Origin: SHZL01 sp963784425
GTDB taxonomy: Bacteria > Pseudomonadota > Gammaproteobacteria > Xanthomonadales > SZUA-36
Assembly: GCA_963784425.1 (NCBI GenBank)
Contig: CAWARM010000012.1
Location: 186,001-250,000 of the forward strand
Reading direction: 5' to 3'
DNA length: 64,000 nt
The notes beneath the pieces were generated by a model. The model made no database searches, was not told where the DNA came from, and worked only from the letters and a program-made list of their open reading frames with translations. Within the stretch, counting starts at the first letter, position 1, and every line of letters starts with the position of its first letter. A program made the position numbers and the translations under genes. Positions 17,383 through 26,301 of this stretch are shown in pieces.

Positions 17383-19542
17383 ATGGCAGAAGTGATGAGC
17401 AGCGTGCAAGCCGAAGTCTTTAGTATTGATTCGCAAGAAATTCCCCTGCAGGAGGCATCCTTCGATATTTGGGATAAGAAATATCGCCTGAAAACGAAAA
17501 CAGGGGACGTGATTGACGCAACAATTGATGACACGTTCAAGCGCGTCGCACGTGCGTTGGCTGACGCTGAGCTGACTCCGGAAAAAAAGGAAAAATGGAA
17601 CGAGCTGTTTCTTTGGGCTTTGCGGAGAGGAGCGATTCCAGCCGGCAGGATTACTTCGAATGCCGGTGCCCAGGAGCACAAGCCAGCCACTTCCACCATC
17701 AATTGCACGGTGTCCGGAATCATCACGGATTCCATGAACGGAATCCTCGAAAAAGTTCACGAGGCCGGCCTCACCCTGAAAGCAGGTTGTGGCATCGGCT
17801 ATGAATTTTCTACCCTGAGGCCAAAAGGCGCTTATGTTTCCGGAGCAGGTGCTTATACTTCAGGCCCGCTCAGTTTCATGGACATCTACGACAAGATGTG
17901 TTTCACGGTGTCTTCGGCGGGCGGTCGTCGCGGGGCGCAGATGGCGACATTCGAAATAGGACACCCGGATGTCATGGAGTTCATCAGGGCCAAGCGGGAA
18001 GATGGGCGTTTGCGCCAGTTCAACTGCTCTTTGTTGATTACCGATGAGTTCATGACAGCGGTTGAGGAAAACACAGTCTGGCCTCTCGCGTTTCCCATCA
18101 ACGAATACGAAGCGAAAGACATGGATCTGGGCGATCCAACCCGTATCCAATGGCGGGAATGGCCTCATACAGAGGGCTATGTCACGCGTGATGACGGATT
18201 GGTGGCTTGCCGGATCTACAAAACTGTCCCGGCACGTCGGTTGTGGGACATGATCATGTCATCCACCTATGATTTTGCCGAACCGGGTTTCATTCTCGTT
18301 GATCGAATCAACGAGATGAACAACAACTGGTTTTGCGAAAACATCCGTGCGACCAATCCCTGTGGCGAGCAGCCCTTGCCTCCTTATGGGGCCTGCTTGC
18401 TGGGTTCGATCAATCTCACTCGATTTGTGGAAAAGCCATTCACCGAAGATGCCAGATTTAATTGGGATGAATACCACAAGGTGGTCAGGATATTCACCCG
18501 GATGCTCGACAACGTCGTGGAAGTCAATGGCCTGCCCTTGAGCAAGCAGCGCGACGAAATTGCGCGCAAGCGTCGGCATGGCATGGGTTTTCTCGGCTTG
18601 GGGTCGACCCTCACGATGCTAAGGATGAATTATGGCTCGCCCCAATCCCTGGAATTTACTGAAAGGGTTTCCAGGGAAATGGCCATAGCTGGTTGGGAAG
18701 AAGCTTTGGATTTGAGTCGGGAAAAAGGCCCGGCTCCTATCATGAACGAAGAGTTCGAAGTCAGTGGCGACATGCTGCGTCGCCGGCCGGAAATGAAGGC
18801 AGATGGCTACGAGCTGGGAGACAAGCTCCCTGGCCGGGTATTGCATGCAAAGTACAGTCGCTACATGCAACGTATCGCAAAGTATGCTCCGGACCTCGTA
18901 ACCGCCCTGGCTGAAGAAGGCGCCCGGTTCACCCATCACTCATCCATTGCGCCGACAGGGACTATTTCTTTGTCCATCGGGAATAACGTGTCCAACGGTA
19001 TTGAGCCGAGTTTCGCTCACCACTACAGTCGTAATGTGATTCGTGAAGGGCGCAAGACCAAGGAAAAGGTCGAGGTTTTCAGTTATGAGCTGTTGGCATA
19101 CCGGCATCTGGTTAACAGTCGCGCCATCCCGCACGCGGAAGATGACGTTAGCAGGTTGCCGGACTATTTCGTCACCGCGCAGGATATTTACCCCACGCAG
19201 CATGTGGACATACAAGCTGCCGCGCAAAAATGGGTTGACTCATCAATTTCCAAGACAGCCAATGTGCCTACGGAGTTTGCTTTTGAGAAATTCAAGGACA
19301 TTTATACTTATGCCTATCATCAAGGCCTGAAAGGTTGCACAACCTTCCGCTTTAACCCGGAAGCGTTCCAGGGTGTTCTGGTCAACGAGCGCGACCTGGA
19401 AAACACCAAGTACCGCTTTGTGCTGGAAGATGGTGAGGTAATTGAAGTCAAGGGCAACGAAGAAATTGAATACGATGGTGAGATGCACACAGCAGCGAAC
19501 CTGTTTGATGCGCTGAAAGAAGGATATTACGGTAAATTCTAA
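17383..19542 (+). CDS. nrdJa: Class II (B12-dependent) ribonucleotide reductase, large part NrdJa
   Basis: Reduces ribonucleotides using adenosylcobalamin, needing neither oxygen nor NrdB. 719 aa. Seen: TSTINCTVSGI with a redox Cys at 108, AGCGIGYEFSTLRP, and the radical-site motif NPCGEQPLPPYG (Asn325, thiyl Cys327, Glu329). The C-terminus ends without the mobile Cys-pair tail found in single-chain enzymes. That tail is encoded by the separate downstream gene, as in the split nrdJa-nrdJb of Pseudomonas aeruginosa. Controlled by the NrdR boxes upstream. No cobalamin riboswitch is seen. Confidence 0.94.
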   Translation: MAEVMSSVQAEVFSIDSQEIPLQEASFDIWDKKYRLKTKTGDVIDATIDDTFKRVARALADAELTPEKKEKWNELFLWALRRGAIPAGRITSNAGAQEHKPATSTINCTVSGIITDSMNGILEKVHEAGLTLKAGCGIGYEFSTLRPKGAYVSGAGAYTSGPLSFMDIYDKMCFTVSSAGGRRGAQMATFEIGHPDVMEFIRAKREDGRLRQFNCSLLITDEFMTAVEENTVWPLAFPINEYEAKDMDLGDPTRIQWREWPHTEGYVTRDDGLVACRIYKTVPARRLWDMIMSSTYDFAEPGFILVDRINEMNNNWFCENIRATNPCGEQPLPPYGACLLGSINLTRFVEKPFTEDARFNWDEYHKVVRIFTRMLDNVVEVNGLPLSKQRDEIARKRRHGMGFLGLGSTLTMLRMNYGSPQSLEFTERVSREMAIAGWEEALDLSREKGPAPIMNEEFEVSGDMLRRRPEMKADGYELGDKLPGRVLHAKYSRYMQRIAKYAPDLVTALAEEGARFTHHSSIAPTGTISLSIGNNVSNGIEPSFAHHYSRNVIREGRKTKEKVEVFSYELLAYRHLVNSRAIPHAEDDVSRLPDYFVTAQDIYPTQHVDIQAAAQKWVDSSISKTANVPTEFAFEKFKDIYTYAYHQGLKGCTTFRFNPEAFQGVLVNERDLENTKYRFVLEDGEVIEVKGNEEIEYDGEMHTAANLFDALKEGYYGKF

Positions 19543-19569
19543 AGATAAATTCTGAGGGTAAATTCTGCG
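19531..19569. repeat. Three tandem 13-bp units over the nrdJa stop codon
   Basis: GGTAAATTCTAAA, GATAAATTCTGAG, GGTAAATTCTGCG. The first unit encodes the last residues and the stop of NrdJa. Likely slippage duplication. Confidence 0.85.
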
Positions 19570-19587
19570 CGTGGAACCAGAACAGTG

Positions 19588-19620
19588 GAGGTGTACAGAA
19601 GTACAAGGAAGTACACCTAA
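19588..19620. repeat. Palindromic element, copy 1, in the nrdJa-nrdJb spacer
   Basis: AGGTGTAC (19589-19596) and GTACACCT (19611-19618) form a perfect 8-bp inverted repeat around AGAAGTACAAGGAA. It is a diverged copy of the palindrome 100 bp downstream (19690-19718). No T-run follows on the plus strand. A REP-like element is possible. Confidence 0.6.
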
Positions 19621-19689
19621 TATAATAAAAAAAGTTCACTAGGGATAAAGTGGCGGCGAGGGATGTTATAGCTACCGTCAAATTGCAGG

Positions 19690-19723
19690 GAGGTGTTACG
19701 TACAGGGACGTACACCTCTTTTT
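19690..19723 (+). terminator. Terminator-like hairpin between nrdJa and nrdJb
   Basis: GAGGTGTTACGT and ACGTACACCTC pair (11 bp with one bulged T, loop ACAGGG), followed at once by TTTTT. It has the form of an intrinsic terminator and could attenuate nrdJb relative to nrdJa. It may equally be a REP-like palindrome (copy 2 of the element at 19588). Confidence 0.55.
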
Positions 19724-19896
19724 CGGCGGTCAGGCAAGTCAGGAACAAAGAATTCAGGAATGGGGAGCACCACGGAGTCGCCGATCACAAGGATGTATCG
19801 GCGATCCTTGATCCCCCCAAGGGTCTGCGAGATGGCCTTTTCAATTTCATGGCGCCGGTGTGTTTTCGGCGCCGGTATTACCCCGTCAGGAGCGTC

Positions 19897-20637
19897 ATGA
19901 GTACCCGTATTGATAAGAAAATCGTCGGCTTTGAAGTCGTCAAGAAGGAAGAAGAGGCAGCGGCCCGCGCCGCAGCAGCGGCCGCCCGGGAAGAACGTCA
20001 ATCGGCCAAGATCATCCGCATGACCGAGCAAGTGGCGCGGCCGGAAGGCATGGATGCGCTGGAAGGCTCAACTTACAAGATCAAGACCCCACTTGATGAT
20101 CACGCCATGTATGTGACGATCAACGATATCGTCTTGAACCCCGGGACAGTGCACGAGCAACGACGGCCGTTTGAGATTTTCATCAATTCCAAGAACATGG
20201 ACCATTTCCAGTGGATTGTTGCACTAACCAGGCTGATGTCCGCTGTGTTCCGCAAGGGTGGCGACGTCACGTTCCTGGCTGAAGAGCTTCAGGCCGTATT
20301 TGACCCCAAGGGCGGGTACTGGAAACCCGGCGGTAAATTCATGCCGTCGATCATTGCTGATATTGGTGCTGTGATTGAGCACCATCTGCGTAAGATCGGA
20401 CTCATGGAAAAAGAGGAGTTGTCGCAGCAGCAACAACTGATACTCAAACAGAAACGAGCGGAAGCCGAAGCCGCGGATTCAGTCCGGGCGGCACTTAACA
20501 GCGGCCCCCCGGATACGGCGGAAGGGACTGGTTATCCGGCTTCCGCCAAGCTATGTAACAAGTGCAATACCAAAGCAGTGGTGAATATGGACAATTGTGC
20601 CACGTGCTTGTCCTGCGGCTACTCGAAATGCGGGTGA
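19897..20637 (+). CDS. nrdJb: Class II ribonucleotide reductase, C-terminal part NrdJb
   Basis: 246 aa from the ATG at 19897, with AGGAG 4 bp before it; the frame is open further upstream, but that part is not conserved-looking. An Ala/Glu-rich N-terminal helix (residues about 15-45) leads to a TSCPD-like domain (MYVTINDIVLNPGTVHEQRRPFE) and a C-terminal cysteine cluster CNKCNT...CATCLSCGYSKCG. That tail is expected to re-reduce the active site of NrdJa, so the two proteins should work as one enzyme. The spacing to nrdJa (354 bp) is unusually long. Confidence 0.9.
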   Translation: MSTRIDKKIVGFEVVKKEEEAAARAAAAAAREERQSAKIIRMTEQVARPEGMDALEGSTYKIKTPLDDHAMYVTINDIVLNPGTVHEQRRPFEIFINSKNMDHFQWIVALTRLMSAVFRKGGDVTFLAEELQAVFDPKGGYWKPGGKFMPSIIADIGAVIEHHLRKIGLMEKEELSQQQQLILKQKRAEAEAADSVRAALNSGPPDTAEGTGYPASAKLCNKCNTKAVVNMDNCATCLSCGYSKCG

Positions 20638-20676
20638 CAACCTGAGCCGCAGGAACATTGCACAGTTGTGTGCGGC

Positions 20677-21258
20677 CTACTGACTTACGCTGCCGCCAAC
20701 AAAAAGAAACCCAATCATCATTTCCAGCGCAATTCCCAGTACGATCGAGGATACAAAGTGCATTACCCGTTTTTGTTCGGGGATTGCAAGCGCCAATGGC
20801 AGGATTTGATATAGAAAAACCAGGCCGACGATGCCACCGGCCAGTGCCACAAAAACTCCTACCCATGGAATCAGGGCGCCCACGATGCCGGCCAGCCAGG
20901 CTGGAATCATGGCAAACGTCACGGCTGCAAAGGCCCGGGAAAAGTCGCTTTTACCATCGAACACACCCGCCATCAGGTTAATTACGAACGCAAACAATGC
21001 CACCCCAATCACTGCCATGACCAAGCTGATGAACACGGCGACCAGGAAACCATGTCCGATCCCGTAGGAGACAAACCCTCCAGACATGCGGGAAAACACC
21101 ACGCTGAGCAGCACATTGGCCAGAATCAAGGGTGCAGTAAGCGATACGGCGGTCTCTTTCCAATCAGGAGTGCTTTCGAAATACCCGCGCCAGGTGTTCT
21201 CGCGATCCAGCAAACCGCCTTTTGTAAGGGAAATAGTTTTGTTCAGGTCAATTTTCAT
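20677..21258 (-). CDS. Yip1-family membrane protein
   Basis: 193 aa with about five hydrophobic helices after a soluble N-terminal 40 residues (MKIDLNKTISLTKGGLLDRENTWRGY trimmed: start MKIDLNKTISLTKGG). The spacing and Gly-rich helices match bacterial Yip1-domain proteins of unknown role. No catalytic motif. It converges with nrdJb; a GCCGCA/TGCGGC hairpin (20646-20676) lies between them. Confidence 0.75.
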   Translation of the reverse strand: MKIDLNKTISLTKGGLLDRENTWRGYFESTPDWKETAVSLTAPLILANVLLSVVFSRMSGGFVSYGIGHGFLVAVFISLVMAVIGVALFAFVINLMAGVFDGKSDFSRAFAAVTFAMIPAWLAGIVGALIPWVGVFVALAGGIVGLVFLYQILPLALAIPEQKRVMHFVSSIVLGIALEMMIGFLFVGGSVSQ

Positions 21259-21302
21259 GGCAGTAATCTCCCGGTTCTGTAATGGTGGGTGGGGTAAAGC
21301 AC

Positions 21303-22778
21303 TCAGGGTTGGCTGAGCGCCTTGAGCATGTGATACCAGAATTCAGTTCCCTGGTGAAACTCGGCGACGCCGATTTTCTCATCCAGTCCATGCGCGCGCA
21401 TATCTTCCGGCCGGTTAAACCATCCAGCCACACCGAAAACCGGAATGCCAGCGCTGCGCAGGAACAGGCCATCGGTTGCCCCCGTGGACATTTCCGGAAT
21501 CACAGGTACGCCCGGCCAGGACGCCTCAACCAGGGATTCAATAGACTCCAGCAATACACCCGGTAAAACAGATGCCGGGCTGGGCATGGCATTGTATATC
21601 GAGGTAAACGTGATCTCGTCATTATCCACGAGGCCTTCCAGCGTTGCCTGCACTTCTGCAGGGTTTGTGCCGGGAAGCATTCTGCAATTGATGGTTGCTG
21701 AAACCTCGCGTGGCAGGGCATTTTCCGCTTCCCCGCCCTTGATCATGGTGGCTACACAGGTCGTTCTCATAAGGGCGTTCATGTACGGGTCCTGTGACAG
21801 GCGACTGGCCGCTTCTGCGTCCTGGTCATTCACGGATAAGGCCAGCATATCGGCAGCCACCTGGCCTGCTTCCAGGCGCGAACCCAGCTCAAACATCAAC
21901 TGGGCATCGGGGCTCAAGTGCACCGGAAAGGCATAATTGGAAATATTCACCAAAGCCCGCGCAAGTTGATAGATCGTGTTATCAGGGCGCGGAAGCGAGC
22001 TGTGGCCGCCGGCATTCGTAACGGTCAACCGGTAGGTTTGGTAGATTTTCTCACTGGTCTGGACCAGGAATGCACGCGGCTGAAATTCAACGGAGTACTG
22101 GCCACCACCCGCATCCGTATTGAGCGCGTATTCGGCATTGATCAGCTCGTGACCATCAGTGGCCAGCCACTTTGCTACAGCACCTTCAACCTCCTCGTCT
22201 CCGGTTAACATCAGGATCAGGTCACGGTTTGGAACATATTTTTCCTGCTGCAGCCGGACGAAGTTGGCCACGAGATGCGTCGCACCAGCCTTGTTGTCCT
22301 GGGTGCCCCGACCGTAATAGTAACCATCCTTCTCAGCAAACGTGAAAGGAGGAAAAGTCCACGCTTTCGGGTCGGCTGTGACCACATCAATATGCGCCAT
22401 CGTGAGCAAGGGCTTTTTATCCCCAACTCCCCGAATTCGCGCCACCAGCCCGTATTTGTTCGGCATAGGATTGATCACCACCACGTCTTCCTGCGGAATG
22501 CCGGCGGCTATCAGTCGCTGGGCCATGGCTTCCGCAGCGAGGCGGGTTTGGTCAGGCCTCTCACTGGTTGATTCGAAGTTGACCAGTTGGCGAAATATAT
22601 CTTCAGCGCGTTGCTCATTGGCGGATAGGGGTTTGGCACTATCACCGCTGGCCCAAAGCGACGCAGCCTGGGTAGCGAAAACACATGTCACTACGGCAAG
22701 GCAAAGGCCAACTCCACGTGTTTGGACTGCGTTGCGAGACTTATTCGTGCTTGGTTCCTTCCTGCTCAATTGCGTCAT
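21303..22778 (-). CDS. M20/M25/M40 family metallopeptidase, exported
   Basis: About 491 aa from the ATG at 22778, which has GGGAAA upstream; the frame is open to 22835. A signal sequence (GVGLCLAVVTCVFATQAASLW) comes first. Zinc-site motifs: LTMAHIDVV, GRGTQDNKAG, and the general base pair in LTGDEEVEG. The C-terminal half contains the dimerisation or lid domain. Substrate not predictable: aminoacylase-like or dipeptidase activity in the periplasm is likely. Confidence 0.9.
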   Translation of the reverse strand: MTQLSRKEPSTNKSRNAVQTRGVGLCLAVVTCVFATQAASLWASGDSAKPLSANEQRAEDIFRQLVNFESTSERPDQTRLAAEAMAQRLIAAGIPQEDVVVINPMPNKYGLVARIRGVGDKKPLLTMAHIDVVTADPKAWTFPPFTFAEKDGYYYGRGTQDNKAGATHLVANFVRLQQEKYVPNRDLILMLTGDEEVEGAVAKWLATDGHELINAEYALNTDAGGGQYSVEFQPRAFLVQTSEKIYQTYRLTVTNAGGHSSLPRPDNTIYQLARALVNISNYAFPVHLSPDAQLMFELGSRLEAGQVAADMLALSVNDQDAEAASRLSQDPYMNALMRTTCVATMIKGGEAENALPREVSATINCRMLPGTNPAEVQATLEGLVDNDEITFTSIYNAMPSPASVLPGVLLESIESLVEASWPGVPVIPEMSTGATDGLFLRSAGIPVFGVAGWFNRPEDMRAHGLDEKIGVAEFHQGTEFWYHMLKALSQP

Positions 22779-22969
22779 GCTTGTTTCCCAGGGTTGTTTA
22801 GTCGTAATTGCAGTAAGAAGGTGATTTGAACGCATGGGTGCACAGATTGAATGAAATCATTGGGAATGGCAAATTCCAGCCAGTCAGGTGCAGGATTCCA
22901 ATCATGGAAAGAAGCGTTTTTCAGCAGAATCCTGTCATGTCCCGCTTCAGTGGATAGCGCCGGGGCACT

Positions 22970-23707
22970 TCAGAACAACCCGGGGAGCAGGATTTTGCGC
23001 CCCGGGGGATAATCCGCAAAGGTCTGCCGGTACCAGCGGTGGTTGGCCATTGCGCGGGGAGCAAGATTGCAAACGGTAAAGAGCGCAAATGCCAATCCTG
23101 CCCAGGACCAGGTCAGTACCGCCCAACCCAGCCATTGCAGGATTTCACCCAGATAGTTGGGGTTGCTGACCCGGTCGAACCAGGTTCCGCAAGGAATGCG
23201 GTACCCCGTAAACCCATCTTTCCTGAGGTTTCGAATCGCCCGGTCTGAGGTGAAATGCAGCCAAAACCCTCCAGCGAAAAACGCTGCTCCGATCAAAAAA
23301 TGCCCGCTCAGAAGGGGTTCATGAGTGGATGAATTGTCCAACAAAGCCCGGGCATTGTTGTACCCGTTCAACGTGTTGAATGAAATCGCGAACAGCACCA
23401 GCAGTGCCGGAAAGTTCTTCCCGGAAGGTCGCATCAAGGCAGGGAAGATCAACGTGCGATATCCGTAGTGGACACTCCACATGAACCAGGGAATCAGAGC
23501 TGTAGCCGTCAGGTCCTGCTGGCTGCTGACAAGAACGATCCCGATTACCAGCAATGCGGGCAATTCCATCAGGAACCAGGCAAGGCGGTTTGGCAAAGCC
23601 GGGCCCCACCCGGCGGCAAAATGCCGCCCGTACGGCGCGGTGTTAAACAGCAAAGCAATAAACACCAGCGGGCACAGCAGGAATTGGAGCAAAACCAGGC
23701 TACTCAT
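22970..23707 (-). CDS. Steroid 5-alpha-reductase family membrane protein
   Basis: About 245 aa from the ATG at 23707 (a TTG at 23734 would add nine residues). Six or seven membrane helices and the C-terminal hallmark YRIPCGTWFDRVSNPNYLGE, which in the SRD5A family binds NADPH. Family members reduce enone double bonds in steroids or lipids; the bacterial substrate is unknown. Same strand as the flanking dehydrogenase and peptidase genes. Confidence 0.88.
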   Translation of the reverse strand: MSSLVLLQFLLCPLVFIALLFNTAPYGRHFAAGWGPALPNRLAWFLMELPALLVIGIVLVSSQQDLTATALIPWFMWSVHYGYRTLIFPALMRPSGKNFPALLVLFAISFNTLNGYNNARALLDNSSTHEPLLSGHFLIGAAFFAGGFWLHFTSDRAIRNLRKDGFTGYRIPCGTWFDRVSNPNYLGEILQWLGWAVLTWSWAGLAFALFTVCNLAPRAMANHRWYRQTFADYPPGRKILLPGLF

Positions 23708-23751
23708 CACAACATGATGCCAGACACCGGTCAAAAAGGGTGCAGCAGATC

Positions 23752-24810
23752 TCAGGGGCCAGAAAGGGCAGACCCCATCATGAGCACGCCAGCTCCCTCA
23801 ATGTGTCCGGACTTAATGGCCAGCAGCGCATCTTGGGCTTTTTCCAGGGGGTACTGGATGACCATGGACTGCAGTGGAGCACGCGTCGCCAGTTCGAGTA
23901 TCGATCGCACGTCTTCGCGGGTTACATTGCTCACGGTCTTGACAGATTTTTCTTGCCACAGGTGTCGCGTGTAATCCAGCCTGCCGAGCGCGCTTTTGTC
24001 ACCTTCCTCTTTACGGATGGCATTGATGACCAAGCGGCCCCCCGGCGCCAGCGCTGCCAGGGCTGACACCACCGGGAGCCAGGCTGGCGTTGAATCAATG
24101 ACCGCATCCAGTTTTTGTGGGGGCCTGTCGGTGGTGTTTCCAGCCCATACGGCACCGAGTTCAAGCGCTATGGTTCGCTCCAGTTCACTGCGCGCGAAAA
24201 CAAAAACCGGAGAAAGTGGCAGAAGGTGATGGGCCATCTGCATGACCAGGCGCCCGGAAGCCCCGAAGCCGGTTAATCCCAGTGACTCACCATTGCGTAG
24301 CCCGGTCAAGTTCAAAGCGCGGTAGCCCACCGCTCCGGCGCACAGCAAGGGTGCTACCTGGGCTGTCTCCAGGGAGGGTGGAATCTCGTACACGAATTCC
24401 AACGGGGCCGTCATGTATTCTGCATACCCGCCGGCATGGTCACGCCCACAGGCAACGAAACGGTGGCAGAGATTTTCATGCCCTCGTTTGCAGTACCCAC
24501 AACTACCGCAGGCTGAATATATCCACGCAACGCCCACCCTGCGGCCGACCTGGTCACGGCTGAAATTGCCGGGTGCGGAGACAACCCTGCCAACAACCTG
24601 GTGGCCGGGGATCATTGGGAGCCTGGACGGCGGGGTGCGATTCTCGATTTCGTCAACTTCAGTGTGGCAAACCCCGCAGGCGTCGACTTTTATCAATACT
24701 TCACCCAAGCCGGGTTCAGGAATGGGCACGTGCTCCAGGCTCAGGCCCGAATACGTGCTGCTGAGCCGTCCGGTTTCGTGAATTTGCATGGCCCGCATAT
24801 TCGTGTTCAT
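23752..24810 (-). CDS. Zinc-dependent alcohol dehydrogenase family protein
   Basis: 352 aa medium-chain dehydrogenase. Catalytic zinc motif CGVCHTE and GHQVVG; structural zinc cysteines in CGSCGYCKRGHENLC. The nucleotide-binding region LGLTGFGASGR has a Rossmann glycine pattern. The sequence is of the AdhA/propanol-preferring kind. 44 bp downstream lies the 5-alpha-reductase-like gene. Confidence 0.9.
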   Translation of the reverse strand: MNTNMRAMQIHETGRLSSTYSGLSLEHVPIPEPGLGEVLIKVDACGVCHTEVDEIENRTPPSRLPMIPGHQVVGRVVSAPGNFSRDQVGRRVGVAWIYSACGSCGYCKRGHENLCHRFVACGRDHAGGYAEYMTAPLEFVYEIPPSLETAQVAPLLCAGAVGYRALNLTGLRNGESLGLTGFGASGRLVMQMAHHLLPLSPVFVFARSELERTIALELGAVWAGNTTDRPPQKLDAVIDSTPAWLPVVSALAALAPGGRLVINAIRKEEGDKSALGRLDYTRHLWQEKSVKTVSNVTREDVRSILELATRAPLQSMVIQYPLEKAQDALLAIKSGHIEGAGVLMMGSALSGP

Positions 24811-24848
24811 TCAAGCTGCCTGCCCCGAGGTCTGGCCGAAGCTGCAAA

Positions 24849-25067
24849 TCAGCCAGCTTCATCAAGCTCAGTTAGCTCTTCCTCAATTGCCATGAGTTCC
24901 TCATTGGCCAGTCGTTCAATTTCCTGCAAAACCTCGAGATTTTGCAGCTCCACTGCTTGTTCTTCAGAATCTGAGGCCAAGCCGCGGCCGAGATCCCCGC
25001 GAATCGCCGCGAGCCGCTTAAGCAATTCATTCTTGCGCACCAGCAGTTGTTCTTTGGACCTTTCCAC
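24849..25067 (-). CDS. Small coiled-coil protein resembling a DksA/TraR family N-terminus
   Basis: About 72 aa from a GTG at 25067 that has AGGGAG 9 bp upstream; the frame extends to 25145 without a good start. The sequence KNELLKRLAAIRGDL, SEEQAVELQNLEVLQEIE and ELMAIEEELTELDEAG strongly recalls the two-helix hairpin of DksA/TraR-type proteins, but the C4 zinc finger that should follow is missing: the protein stops just where it would begin. Either a natural zinc-less variant or a truncated gene. Divergent from the universal stress gene. Confidence 0.6.
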   Translation of the reverse strand: MERSKEQLLVRKNELLKRLAAIRGDLGRGLASDSEEQAVELQNLEVLQEIERLANEELMAIEEELTELDEAG

Positions 25068-25206
25068 AGCCTTATGCTCCCTCAAGCTTGTCGTAACCCA
25101 GCGTACTAGCTGGCCCGAGCGCAACCAATGACCCGGGTCAAACAAACCGCGACAAGCTCAGATAGAATGGTAGTGCAAGTACAACCAATCTTTGGAGAGC
25201 AAAGTC

Positions 25207-25659
25207 ATGGCCGGATACAAAACGATAGCAGTTGCAATTGATCTGAGTAATGAGTCCAAACCCATCATCCAGAGGGCGCTTGATGTGGCTTCTCCCGGCA
25301 CGCGCATCCACCTGGTGTATGTTCAGGAACCAATGGATTCGGTATACATGGGCGTGGTTCCGTATGGCCCGGTTTTCGTGGGCATGAACGAAGTGGAAGA
25401 GAACCTGAAAACGGAGTTGAAGAGCAAGTTAAACGCTCTCGGAAACGAGTTTGGGATTCCGCCGGAGTCCAGGCATTTCCTGAATGGCGCTCCGGCGAAG
25501 GAAATTCATCGTTTTAATGATGAAAACAATGTTGAGCTGGTTGTGTTGGGAACACATGGGCAAAAAGGTGTTCAGTTACTGCTGGGGGCAACTGCAAATT
25601 CAGTTTTGCACGGCTCTAACTGTGACGTGCTTGCCGTTCGTATTCACGACAGCGAGTGA
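25207..25659 (+). CDS. Universal stress protein, UspA family
   Basis: 150 aa single-domain Usp from the ATG at 25207 with GGAGA 8 bp upstream. YKTIAVAIDLSNES opens the alpha/beta fold, and VVLGTHGQKGVQLLLGATANSVL gives the glycine-rich nucleotide-binding loop. Soluble stress-survival protein of unknown client. yjdF-like gene follows after 9 bp. Confidence 0.93.
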   Translation: MAGYKTIAVAIDLSNESKPIIQRALDVASPGTRIHLVYVQEPMDSVYMGVVPYGPVFVGMNEVEENLKTELKSKLNALGNEFGIPPESRHFLNGAPAKEIHRFNDENNVELVVLGTHGQKGVQLLLGATANSVLHGSNCDVLAVRIHDSE

Positions 25660-25668
25660 CTTCATGAC

Positions 25669-26286
25669 ATGAGCTGGTACAGGCTCGCGTGGCTGGGTGT
25701 GTTTTTTGCTGCTCTGGCGTGGTCGGCCTGGAGACCACATGACTATGGCACGTGGTGGCTTGAGGTCATCCCTGCCCTGGTTGCGTTGCTTGTGCTCGTC
25801 GTGACCCGCCACTCTTTCCCCCTCACACTCCTGGCCTATATTCTCATCCTGGTTCACGCCCTCATCCTCATGGTTGGCGGCCATTACACCTACGCCGAGG
25901 TACCCGCGGGCAACTGGTTGCAGGAGTGGATGGGCGGGACGCGCAACAATTATGACAAACTGGGTCACTTTGCCCAGGGATTCGTCCCGGCAATTATTGC
26001 CCGGGAAGTATTGATACGAAATCACGTCATCGCGCGGCGTGGATGGCTGGGATTTATTGTTGTGTCCATTTGCCTGGCGATCAGCGCATTTTATGAATTG
26101 ATCGAGTGGTGGGTTGCTTTGTCGAGCGAGGAAGCCGCCGAGTCCTTCCTGGGGACCCAGGGCTACGTCTGGGACACACAGTCCGACATGTTTTTGGCAT
26201 TGCTGGGAGCCAGCGCAGCCTTGATCCTTATGTCGGGCTTGCATGACCGGCAGATTGCCTCAATGTGCAAGAGCAAACTTCCGTAG
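25669..26286 (+). CDS. yjdF: DUF2238 / YjdF-like integral membrane protein
   Basis: 205 aa, about six membrane helices. Seen: GGHYTYAEVP, NNYDKLGHFAQGF and FYELIEWW, the polar conserved stretches of the DUF2238 family. Function unknown. Translated right after the stress protein gene, so probably on the same transcript. Confidence 0.85.
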   Translation: MSWYRLAWLGVFFAALAWSAWRPHDYGTWWLEVIPALVALLVLVVTRHSFPLTLLAYILILVHALILMVGGHYTYAEVPAGNWLQEWMGGTRNNYDKLGHFAQGFVPAIIAREVLIRNHVIARRGWLGFIVVSICLAISAFYELIEWWVALSSEEAAESFLGTQGYVWDTQSDMFLALLGASAALILMSGLHDRQIASMCKSKLP

Positions 26287-26301
26287 CCAGCCGTTCCTGC
26301 C

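Noticed and set aside
19693..19896. N-terminal extension of NrdJb back to 19693
   Set aside because: It begins inside the terminator-like hairpin and is unlike the family; the ATG at 19897 has a close AGGAG.
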